Shown here: positions 1-6,164 of the stretch, piece after piece
Position numbering within the stretch: position 1 is the first letter of the stretch
Layout: every line of letters begins with the position of its first letter
Origin: Acidobacteriota bacterium
Lineage (GTDB): Bacteria > Acidobacteriota > Terriglobia > Acidiferrales > UBA7541
DNA length: 9,773 bases
Direction: 5' to 3'
NCBI GenBank assembly: GCA_003224135.1
Contig: QHYO01000398.1
Location: forward strand, 1 to 9,773
Notes under the pieces: generated by a model
What the model was told of the DNA's origin: nothing
The model's input: the letters and a program-made list of their open reading frames with translations, nothing else
The model's database searches: none
Program-made: the position numbers and the translations under genes

Positions 1-714
1 TTTCGTCGAGAGAATTTGCCCGATGCGGCCCTGCTCGATGATGGCGTAGGAATCGGGGCCGAGGCCAACTCCCATGAACATGTCTTGAATGTCGCGCAGG
101 CGGGCGACGCGCCCGTTAATGAGATATTCACTCTGGCCGCTGCGGTAGAGTCTGCGGCTGACGACAACCTCGCCAGGCTTGGTGACCAGCGCGGGCTTGT
201 CCACTTTTTTCTTTCGTTTGCTCTTAAGGAATTCTGGTCTGCCGGCTTCCGTGCTTGCCGCAACGCCTTCCTCCGAAAGGGGAGCGTCGGGTTGCGCTCC
301 CTCGTCGGTTGGGGCTGACGCGGGGACATCCGCGAGAATTCTGTCAGTTTCTGCGAGGCCCTCCGTGCTCTGGGACTCTGCGCTATCGTTTTCTTGGGAC
401 TCTTCGGTGGTTCCTTCGATCACGAAGCGCGCCGCTTCGGCCAGTTCCGGATCTTCCATCGTGATGGTGACTTCGGCAAGGCCCATGGGAGGGCGTTTTA
501 CGGTGCCGTTGAAAATGCAATCACTCATGCGGCCGGCGCGGAGTGACTTATGGCTTTGTTCACCCAACACCCAGCTGATGGCGTCGACTACGTTCGATTT
601 GCCGCATCCGTTCGGGCCGACGATGCACGTCGTGCCTGTGCCGCTGAACGTCACTACGGTGCGTTCGCAGAACGATTTGAATCCGGTGATTTCCACTTTG
701 CGGAGTTTTAGCAA
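1..714 (-). CDS. smc: Chromosome segregation ATPase SMC, N-terminal part (cut by window edge)
   Basis: This is the N-terminal head of SMC, the ATPase that with ScpA and ScpB forms the bacterial condensin organising the nucleoid. Only 238 residues are present; the coiled coil, hinge and C-terminal head lie beyond the left edge. Visible: the opening K-V-E-I-x-G-F-K-S-F strand (residues 6-15), Walker A GPNGCGKSN (33-41), DAISWVLGEQ (44-53), and the R-loop/Q-loop region RRLYRSGQSEYLING (187-201) leading to the IIEQGRIGQIL segment (225-235). Between EVTITMED and GEVVVSRR lie about 89 residues (92-180), where Bacillus SMC has roughly a dozen; the insert is acidic and Ser/Thr/Ala-rich, then very basic (KSKRKKK, 164-170). 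The start is a TTG at 714: it gives the family-typical MLKLRKVEI opening and has AAAGGGG just upstream. An in-frame GTG 14 codons upstream is less likely. Identity is near certain; the start is fairly sure. Confidence 0.96.
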   Translation of the reverse strand, partial: MLKLRKVEITGFKSFCERTVVTFSGTGTTCIVGPNGCGKSNVVDAISWVLGEQSHKSLRAGRMSDCIFNGTVKRPPMGLAEVTITMEDPELAEAARFVIEGTTEESQENDSAESQSTEGLAETDRILADVPASAPTDEGAQPDAPLSEEGVAASTEAGRPEFLKSKRKKKVDKPALVTKPGEVVVSRRLYRSGQSEYLINGRVARLRDIQDMFMGVGLGPDSYAIIEQGRIGQILSTK

Positions 715-735
715 GATGTCCCCTTTGACTCTCTC

Positions 736-765
736 GTTCTCCGATGTTCGAAGCACATGGAGAAC
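736..765 (-). promoter_or_regulatory. Hairpin or operator in the smc leader
   Basis: A near-perfect inverted repeat lies 22-51 nt upstream of the smc TTG. The outer arms GTTCTCC (736-742) and GGAGAAC (759-765) pair perfectly. After one bulged base the inner arms ATGT (744-747) and ACAT (755-758) also pair, around a 7-nt loop. This makes an 11-bp stem with a single bulge. It ends before the Shine-Dalgarno-like AAAGGGG, so it would not hide it. It could be a transcription-factor operator or an mRNA leader structure. No convincing -35/-10 pair was found to decide between them. Confidence 0.4.
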
Positions 766-987
766 CTTTCGCAAGTTCGCTTTCTTTCCTGTGCTGTGCG
801 TTCAGACACACTACACGCGAAGAGAGACGACTCATCGTTCCCTGATGGAGGGATTCTTTTCGCGATGCGTTCGTTGCGTTGCAACGGACACTGCCCGTCA
901 AGACTTCTAAGTCATTGACAAGGCACACGTTTGGCAGGTTCTCAGTCAGAGGCCCAGCCGCCTGGCGCATGGATGGCGGTACGGGAG

Positions 988-1032
988 AAAAATGTAGCAC
1001 GTACACTGCCTGGTGTAAAGCCCTACGCTACA
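988..1032 (-). terminator. Probable intrinsic terminator of the kinase-methyltransferase unit
   Basis: Read on the minus strand, it begins 25 nt after the methyltransferase stop. The outer stem is TGTAGC/GCTACA (1027-1032 with 993-998). An inner stem TACAC/GTGTA (1013-1017 with 1002-1006) closes a 6-nt loop. Five T residues (988-992) follow the outer stem directly. The two stems are separated by an asymmetric interior loop, and the outer stem is only half G/C, so termination may be partial. Position, stem and T-run together support a Rho-independent terminator. Confidence 0.45.
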
Positions 1033-1057
1033 GGTTGTGGCGGGATTCTTACGGCTA

Positions 1058-1825
1058 CTACGATGCACACTTCCATGCCGCGATGCGAAGTCTGCGGTAG
1101 TCCAACACCCAATGATCTGTCTTCCACAAGGCTGGGCGGGCGGCCAGCTCCACTTCCTGCAAAAATTGTGGTCGTTCGGGCTCGGGTACGCGGTCCAGAA
1201 ATGAAGCGCCAAACATGGTGATCCACGTTGCGAGTCCGCGTTCGCCATCTTCTAATTTGGTGGGACGTTCGAAAAGTACAGCTTCGCGCACTTCGATTCC
1301 GTGCTTTTCGAGCAGCGAGGCGTAGTCTGCAATGCTCGGATTGAACCACGGGTTGGCGTCATCGGGCGAAATGCCGAGACGAGTCAAAGCGGTCTCAAGA
1401 GCGGCTACGACACTGCCAATGTTGCCCTTGCCGCCAAATTCCGCCACGAATCTTCCGCCAGCGCGTAGGGCTCGCGCTACGCCCGCGACGACGCGCTCCG
1501 CCTCCGGGATCCAGTGCAATGCCGCGTTTGAGAACACGGCATCGAATTCGTGTGAAAATGGCAAGGCGCGCGCGTCCGAGACATCAAACCGCAATGCAGG
1601 AAACTTCTTGCCCGCCTCTGCAATCATCTCCGGCGAACGATCCACTCCGACGACCTCCGCTCCGCTTGCGGCAATTTCCGCTGTGAGTGATCCTGTTCCG
1701 CATCCCAAATCCAAAATGCGCTCGCCAGCTTTTGCAGCCAGCAGCTCCAAAAGGCCTTTCGCCTTCTCCCACACAAATGCGTGCTTGGCGTCGTACAGCT
1801 CAGCGTCCCATTTCTCCGCGCGCAT
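1058..1825 (-). CDS. Class I SAM-dependent methyltransferase
   Basis: This 255-residue cytoplasmic enzyme belongs to the class I (Rossmann-fold) methyltransferases and resembles the trans-aconitate 2-methyltransferase/UbiE-like group. Visible: the WDAELYDAKHAFVW opening (6-19), motif I LDLGCGTG (38-45) that binds SAM, the acidic residue ending beta-2 in GVDRSPEMI (D62), DARALPF with D84, and FDAVFSNAALHWI (94-106). The C-terminal half is less conserved and ends WVLDYRRLRIAAWK, typical of this group. The substrate cannot be read from the sequence. I chose the ATG at 1825, 35 nt after the hybrid kinase stop, because the family opening follows at once. A TTG at 1864 overlaps that stop as TTGA and would add 13 basic residues, so coupled translation from it is possible. 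It is the last gene of the signalling unit; whether it modifies a signalling protein or is only co-transcribed is unknown. Confidence 0.9.
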   Translation of the reverse strand: MRAEKWDAELYDAKHAFVWEKAKGLLELLAAKAGERILDLGCGTGSLTAEIAASGAEVVGVDRSPEMIAEAGKKFPALRFDVSDARALPFSHEFDAVFSNAALHWIPEAERVVAGVARALRAGGRFVAEFGGKGNIGSVVAALETALTRLGISPDDANPWFNPSIADYASLLEKHGIEVREAVLFERPTKLEDGERGLATWITMFGASFLDRVPEPERPQFLQEVELAARPALWKTDHWVLDYRRLRIAAWKCAS

Positions 1826-1860
1826 TGGATGACTCTTTCTTCGAAACCTGTCCCGCTCGG

Positions 1861-3405
1861 TCAATTCTTTTTGTCGAGTTTTTCGCGCAGCTTCTGTGCC
1901 AGATAGTGGGAGCCGTAGGGCTTTTGAAGGACAACCGATGTCTGGCGTGTGCGGATGGGAACCAGATTTATTTCAGTAGCATAGCCGGTCGTGAAAATTA
2001 CGGGCATGCCGGGCCTTAGGGCCGCCATCTTCAGATAGGCGTCCGGGCCATTCAACTTCGGCATCACCACATCGAGGAATACGAGATGAATTTCATTCAC
2101 GTGATGTTCGAACGCCCGCACCGCCTCTTCGCCATCTTTTGCCGCGATTACCTTATAGCCCAGACTCACGAGAATTTCCTGCGCGGCTTCACGCAGGTCA
2201 TCGTTGTCTTCGGCGATCAGAATGCCTTCGGTGCCACCGCGCAAGGCACCGATCATTGGGCGTTCAGGCTGATCTGCCGGGCCGTTGCCCAGTGGCAGAT
2301 AGACCCGGAATGCCGTGCCTTGCCCCAGTGTGCTGTCCACATCGATGAATCCTTTGTGCTGCTTGACGATTCCGTACACGGTTGCCAGACCGAGACCTGT
2401 TCCACGTCCTATTTCTTTCGTTGTGAAAAAAGGCTCGAAGATATGGGCCAGCGTTTCAGCATCCATCCCGGTGCCTGAGTCGAGCACTTTCAACAGCACG
2501 TACCGTCCGGGAACGGCGTAGGCATGAGTCCGCTGGTAGTCTTCGCCGACTTCGACATTCTTCGTTTCGATTAGCAGGCGGCCTCCATCGGGCATCGCAT
2601 CCCGCGCGTTCAGGCACAAGTTCATCAGCACTTGTTCGATTTGGCCCGGATCGGCCCAGATGATGCTCAAGTCACCCGCGAGGTTCATTTGAATATCGAT
2701 CCGTTCGCCGATGACGTTGCGCAGCAGGCTGATTTCCTCCTTGGCGAGTTCGTTCAGGTTTGTGTTGCACGTTTGCAGCATTTGGCGCCGCGCGAATGCC
2801 AGCAATTGCCGCGTCAGCCCGGAAGCTCGATCGGCCTGTGAACGGATCTTAAGGAATTTGTCCTGCAGGTCGCTCCCTTGTTCGGCGGCACGCACGCCCA
2901 CGTCAGCCCATCCCATGATGGCGCCGATTACATTGTTAAAGTCATGCGCGACGCCTCCCGCCAGACGTCCGATGGCTTCGAAGCGCTGCAATTGATGTAC
3001 CTGTTCTTCGAGTCGCTTCCTTTGCCGGCGCTCTTCAGACTCCCTCAATTCTCGCTCTACGGACGGAACCAACCGGCCGAGATTCGATTTCATCAAGTAG
3101 TCTTGCGCGCCGATTTTTAAGGCCGCTACCGCCGAATCTTCACCGATCGTTCCTGACACGAAAATGAAAGGAACGTCCAAGCCTTTTTGACGCGTGATCG
3201 TTAGCGCGTCTGTTCCTCGGAAATGCGGCATGGAGTAATCAGAAATGACAATGTCCCACGGCCGCTCAAGTGCTTGCGCCAGCCCTTCGGGCGAATCCAC
3301 GCGCTCATGAAAGACGTCATATCCCGCTTGCGCCAGCAGTCGAACCTGCAACGCGGCGTCATCTTCCGAATCTTCGATGAATAAAACACGAAGGGGAATC
3401 GGCAC
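1861..3405 (-). CDS. Hybrid histidine kinase, REC-HisKA-HATPase-REC
   Basis: This 514-residue soluble hybrid kinase has no membrane segment or signal peptide. Domains in order: an N-terminal receiver (5-120; acidic pocket E11/D12, phospho-acceptor D56 in ISDYSMP, K106); a short charged coiled coil (117-140); HisKA with GGVAHDFNN (150-158, phospho-histidine H154); HATPase_c with N-box NLCLNARDAM (262-271), G1 DSGTGM (309-314), F-box FEPFFTTK (323-330) and G2 GRGTGLGL (333-340); and a C-terminal receiver (394-510; D400, acceptor D445 in LDVVMP, K495 in QKPY). All catalytic residues are intact. The layout suggests input through the first receiver and output to the last. The start is a GTG that follows the upstream stop TAG with no gap and has AAGGAG 7 nt before it. 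It sits third in the signalling unit. No DNA-binding output domain is present. Confidence 0.95.
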   Translation of the reverse strand: MPIPLRVLFIEDSEDDAALQVRLLAQAGYDVFHERVDSPEGLAQALERPWDIVISDYSMPHFRGTDALTITRQKGLDVPFIFVSGTIGEDSAVAALKIGAQDYLMKSNLGRLVPSVERELRESEERRQRKRLEEQVHQLQRFEAIGRLAGGVAHDFNNVIGAIMGWADVGVRAAEQGSDLQDKFLKIRSQADRASGLTRQLLAFARRQMLQTCNTNLNELAKEEISLLRNVIGERIDIQMNLAGDLSIIWADPGQIEQVLMNLCLNARDAMPDGGRLLIETKNVEVGEDYQRTHAYAVPGRYVLLKVLDSGTGMDAETLAHIFEPFFTTKEIGRGTGLGLATVYGIVKQHKGFIDVDSTLGQGTAFRVYLPLGNGPADQPERPMIGALRGGTEGILIAEDNDDLREAAQEILVSLGYKVIAAKDGEEAVRAFEHHVNEIHLVFLDVVMPKLNGPDAYLKMAALRPGMPVIFTTGYATEINLVPIRTRQTSVVLQKPYGSHYLAQKLREKLDKKN

Positions 3406-3843
3406 CTAGGATCTCCTTGGAACGGGGGCCGGTTCGTTCAGAATCAGCCAGTAAAGTCCTAATTGCCTTACGGCCTCAATGAATTTTTCAAATTCGACCG
3501 GCTTTCGCACAAAGCTGTTGGCACCCAAATCGTAGCCACGGATGCGATCCTGGTCTTCATTGGAAGTGGTGAGAATGACCACGGGAAGAAATTTTGTAAT
3601 TTCAGACGCGCGCACGCGATTCAGGACCTCGAATCCGTCCACTTTTGGCAGCTTTAAATCGAGAAGGATAATCTGCGGCATGACGCTCAAGTCCCGGCCG
3701 GAGTGCACGCCAGTTCCGAACAGGTAGTCCAAAGCTTCGTTTCCGTCCCGCGCAACAACCACTTCGTTGCGAATATTGTTTTTCTTCAAGGCGCGCAACG
3801 TGAGCAGTTCGTCGTCCGCGTTGTCCTCCACGAGCAAAATCAC
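3406..3843 (-). CDS. Stand-alone response regulator receiver, Rcp1-like
   Basis: This 145-residue single-domain receiver is of the Rcp1/CheY-like type usually paired with phytochrome-style kinases. Visible: acidic pocket E6/D7, acceptor D62 in ILLDLKLPKVDG (59-70), T92 in ILTTS, K114 in RKPVEF, and the family tail QLGLYWLILNEPAP. There is no output domain, so it passes phosphate on or acts by binding a partner. The upstream kinase, 26 nt away, is the natural donor and the adjoining hybrid kinase a plausible partner. The reading frame starts at GTG 3843, preceded by GGAG at 6 nt. Oddly, four codons upstream in the same frame is ATG-GAG-TAG-AAA, and this ATG has its own GGAGG. Relatives often begin a few residues before the VILLVEDN segment, so the TAG may be a recent nonsense change (or base error) bypassed by the GTG. 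Identity is very sure, the exact start less so. Confidence 0.93.
   Translation of the reverse strand: MILLVEDNADDELLTLRALKKNNIRNEVVVARDGNEALDYLFGTGVHSGRDLSVMPQIILLDLKLPKVDGFEVLNRVRASEITKFLPVVILTTSNEDQDRIRGYDLGANSFVRKPVEFEKFIEAVRQLGLYWLILNEPAPVPRRS
3413..3418 (-). promoter_or_regulatory. Ribosome binding site fixing the GTG start of the hybrid kinase
   Basis: AAGGAG on the minus strand lies 7 nt before the GTG at 3405. It is inside the last codons of the receiver gene, whose stop TAG directly abuts that GTG. The strong match and good spacing decide this start and imply coupled translation of the two genes. Confidence 0.75.
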
Positions 3844-3864
3844 TTTCTACTCCATCGCGCCTCC
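3844..3864 (-). promoter_or_regulatory. Two ribosome binding sites and an amber-interrupted start before the receiver gene
   Basis: On the minus strand GGAGG (3860-3864) precedes ATG (3853-3855) by 4 nt. That ATG is followed by GAG and the stop TAG (3847-3849). A second site, GGAG (3850-3853), overlaps this mini-frame and sits 6 nt before the GTG start at 3843. ATG, TAG and GTG share one frame, so the segment reads either as a two-codon leader frame or as an original start spoiled by an amber codon. Confidence 0.55.
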
Positions 3865-3869
3865 AAGGT

Positions 3870-5960
3870 TTAGGTATTTCGCCGTCCCAACGTGAAATAG
3901 ATGGTTGCCCCACGATTTACAATTCCTTCGGCCCACACCGATCCGCCGTGACGGTGGATAATCCGCTGCACGGTCGCCAGCCCGATACCGGTGCCGGGAA
4001 ACTCGTTGGCTGCGTGGAGGCGCTGGAACGCCCCGAAAAGACGCGAAGCGTACGACTGGTCAAATCCCGCGCCATTGTCGCGTACGAAATATGCTCGATC
4101 GCCGTTAGAAAATTGTTGGCCGAATTCAATTTCAGCTTGCGGGCGTTTCGAAGTAAATTTCCAGGCATTTCCAATCAGGTTCTGGAGAGCCACACGAATC
4201 AGCCTGCTGTCGCCTTCCGCTTGCAATCCTGCGGCGATTTTCAGCGATATCGCGCGTTTCGGTTCTCTGGACTTAAGTTCCTGGGCAACTTCGATCGCGA
4301 GCTTGCTCAAATCGATTCGCTCCTTGTACATTTCCGCGCGCGTTACTCGCGATAGATTCAGCAGGTCGTCGATCAATTCCCCCATGCGATGCGTCGCCGA
4401 GCGGATTCGACGCAAATAATCCTTCGCAGTGTCGTCGAGTTGTTGATGGTAGTCCTCGTGCAGTGCCTGGCTGAATCCCTCGATTCCGCGCAGCGGGGCT
4501 CTCAAGTCGTGCGAGACGGAGTAAGAGAATGCTTCCAGTTCCTTGTTGGCGGCCTGGAGCTCCAGACTGCGCCGCACAATCTCCTGCTCGGCCTTTCGTT
4601 TCTCGGTAACATCACGGGTGATTTTCACAAAGCCGCGCAAAGTGCCGACGTCGTCACGCAATGGCGTAACTACCACGTTTGCCCAGAAGCGCGAGCCGTC
4701 TTTCCGTACGCGCCAGCTATCATCCTCAAAACGCCCTTCTTCTCTGGCGGAGTTGAGTTCGATGGTTGGTTTTCCAACCGCAATGTCCTCAGGAGGATAA
4801 AATATTGAAAAATGCTGGCCCACTATCTCTTCCGCTTTGTATCCCTTGATCCGTTGCGCTCCGCCGTTCCAACTCGTAATTTGTCCCCCGGGATTCAGCA
4901 CAATAATTGCGTAGTCCTTGATGTTTGAAACGATAAGCCGGAAGCGCTCCTCGCTCTCTTTTAGGGCGTCCTCGGCTTTTTTCTGTTCGGTAATATCCGT
5001 TGCGACGACCAATCTCGCATCCTTGCCGCCAAAGTTCAGAGGATATGACCGGATCTGTACATCGATGATCTCTCCGGATTTCTTTTCGTGTCGCCACGGC
5101 CTAGAATCCTGCACTGATTGCGTTGTCTCGCGAATATTCTTCAACAGCTTGGGAACATCCGACTGAGGACGCAAGTCCGAGATCTTCAGTCGCAAGAACT
5201 CTTCGCGCGTATATCCGTAGCGGTTACTCGCTGTTGCGTTCACGTCGAGAATATCCAGGGTTTCGAGGTCGTACACCCATACCGGAATTGGATTGCTGTC
5301 GAACAATAGCCGGTATTGCTCCTGCGCCCGGCGAAGGCTCTCCTCAGACTCCTTGCGTTTTTCGATCTCTCGAAAGATTGCATACACGGTCAGGCCAAAC
5401 AGCAATAACGAAAACGCGTAACCGACGTCCAGAATCGCTTTCATCTGGCGGTTTCCGGCTGCGGCCTCTTGCAAGCGCTGGCCGAGAAGTTTCTCCTCCT
5501 CGAACCTCATCTCCAGGAGGAGTGTTCTGATCTTCCCCGCGAGCTCGTTCCTCGACGTTTCGAGATTCTCGTCCGAGGAGGGCTGTGTTTTGAGCCCCTC
5601 GATTAAAGCAACCCTCGCCCCTATGAGGTCAGCCAGCCGCGCATACGTCGCCTGTTGCCTGGGATTGTCAGCCGTTACTGTTTTGATCTGCCTAAGGTTC
5701 GATTCGACAACGTCTTTGAGGTGCCGGCTCGATTGCAGATGCGTACTGTCGCGCGTGAGAGCAAAACCACGCTCCTCTGCATTGAGTTCAAGCAGGGAAG
5801 CGAGCGTCGAATCCAGCATTTCCAAGACTTGATGCGAATGCTCAACCCATTGCTGGTCCGCGTTCTCCTGTGAAAACCTGCGGTAGGAGAGCACGCCGAT
5901 CATGGCAAGAATACAAAGCGCGGCGCCAAAGCCGAGCGTCAGTTTGTTCTTCAGAGACAT
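3870..5960 (-). CDS. Membrane sensor histidine kinase, CHASE3-PAS-PAS-HisKA-HATPase
   Basis: This sensor kinase of about 696 residues is anchored in the inner membrane. Domains from the ATG at 5960: transmembrane helix 1 (about 7-26); periplasmic CHASE3-type helical sensor (about 27-176, with LNAEERGFALTRD at 59-71); transmembrane helix 2 (about 178-196); a short coiled coil; PAS 1 (about 214-325, ending ATDITEQKKAE); PAS 2 (about 336-452, with the typical W-N-G-G-A and ending TRDVTEKRKAE); HisKA with SYSVSHDLRAPLRG (phospho-histidine H484); and HATPase_c with N-box NLIGNAWKF (594-602), G1 DNGAG (628-632) and G2 GTGIGL (656-661). The kinase core matches phytochrome-type kinases that use Rcp1-like receivers, and such a receiver follows 26 nt downstream. 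No cofactor-binding residue can be assigned in the PAS domains, so the signal is unknown. Upstream alternatives are ATG 5987 and TTG 5993; I preferred 5960 because a short Lys-containing segment then runs straight into helix 1. None has a strong ribosome site. Confidence 0.94.
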   Translation of the reverse strand: MSLKNKLTLGFGAALCILAMIGVLSYRRFSQENADQQWVEHSHQVLEMLDSTLASLLELNAEERGFALTRDSTHLQSSRHLKDVVESNLRQIKTVTADNPRQQATYARLADLIGARVALIEGLKTQPSSDENLETSRNELAGKIRTLLLEMRFEEEKLLGQRLQEAAAGNRQMKAILDVGYAFSLLLFGLTVYAIFREIEKRKESEESLRRAQEQYRLLFDSNPIPVWVYDLETLDILDVNATASNRYGYTREEFLRLKISDLRPQSDVPKLLKNIRETTQSVQDSRPWRHEKKSGEIIDVQIRSYPLNFGGKDARLVVATDITEQKKAEDALKESEERFRLIVSNIKDYAIIVLNPGGQITSWNGGAQRIKGYKAEEIVGQHFSIFYPPEDIAVGKPTIELNSAREEGRFEDDSWRVRKDGSRFWANVVVTPLRDDVGTLRGFVKITRDVTEKRKAEQEIVRRSLELQAANKELEAFSYSVSHDLRAPLRGIEGFSQALHEDYHQQLDDTAKDYLRRIRSATHRMGELIDDLLNLSRVTRAEMYKERIDLSKLAIEVAQELKSREPKRAISLKIAAGLQAEGDSRLIRVALQNLIGNAWKFTSKRPQAEIEFGQQFSNGDRAYFVRDNGAGFDQSYASRLFGAFQRLHAANEFPGTGIGLATVQRIIHRHGGSVWAEGIVNRGATIYFTLGRRNT

Positions 5961-6164
5961 ATTGCGTGACTCAAACTCGTGAATCATGACCAACGAGATG
6001 GGGGCTGAGTTGAAACAAACTAGAACATGTTTCCTGCGGTCTGTCCCTTTATTGCAGCTTCATTTTCTCTCTAAACCTGTCTCGAAGCCTCCTGCATGCG
6101 CCCTTTTAGGCCTAATCAGTACATAGGCGATTTATGGATGTCTTCCTCCGCATTTGGATTTGTC
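5961..6164. other. Spacer between the lipoprotein gene and the sensor kinase gene
   Basis: These bases should hold the promoter of the signalling unit and the 3' end of the lipoprotein transcript. The only structures seen are a perfect palindrome TTAGGCCTAA (6106-6115) and a short one, AACATGTT, near 6025. I saw no convincing -35/-10 pair and no hairpin followed by a T-run, so neither a promoter nor a terminator can be placed. The start of the kinase gene may extend 27-33 bases into this spacer. Confidence 0.4.

Larger units (their letters stand above)
715..1057. other. Gene-free stretch between smc and the methyltransferase gene
   Basis: No credible gene lies in these 343 bases. Open frames crossing it are rich in Arg, Cys and Trp, match no family I know, and mostly overlap flanking genes. 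It holds the smc leader hairpin at the left and a terminator-like hairpin at the right. Smaller dyads between them are CGTTGCAACG (877-886, perfect palindrome) and GACTT-CT-AAGTC (902-913). It must also contain the smc promoter if smc is transcribed on its own, but I could not pick one out. Confidence 0.6.

Noticed and set aside
877..886. CGTTGCAACG palindrome with an adjacent CGTTG direct repeat
   Set aside because: It is short, not near a recognisable promoter or gene start, and shows no T-run or pairing extension.
179..910. Long plus-strand open frame of 243 codons
   Set aside because: It runs antisense to smc, whose minus-strand frame shows clear ATPase motifs. Its product is Ser/Arg-rich and matches no family I know.
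560..1006. Minus-strand open frame of 148 codons across the smc start
   Set aside because: It overlaps the smc start in another frame, has His/Arg-rich low-sense composition, and no ribosome site or family motif.
1011..1040. Possible dispersed repeat (TAAAGCCCTACGCTACA-like block)
   Set aside because: It resembles blocks I associate with intergenic repeats in related genomes, but it occurs once here and is explained better as the arm of the terminator hairpin.
1332..1832. Plus-strand open frame of 166 codons
   Set aside because: It is a shadow of the methyltransferase gene; composition is Ala/Ser/Pro-rich, as expected from the opposite strand of a GC-rich gene.
6020..6034. AACATGTT palindrome resembling a LexA box
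   Set aside because: The spacing between GAAC and GTTT is too short for known LexA sites, and the neighbouring kinase gene is not an SOS gene.
6106..6115. Perfect palindrome TTAGGCCTAA in the kinase upstream spacer
   Set aside because: Ten bases of palindrome can arise by chance in this length. No promoter or second copy supports an operator.
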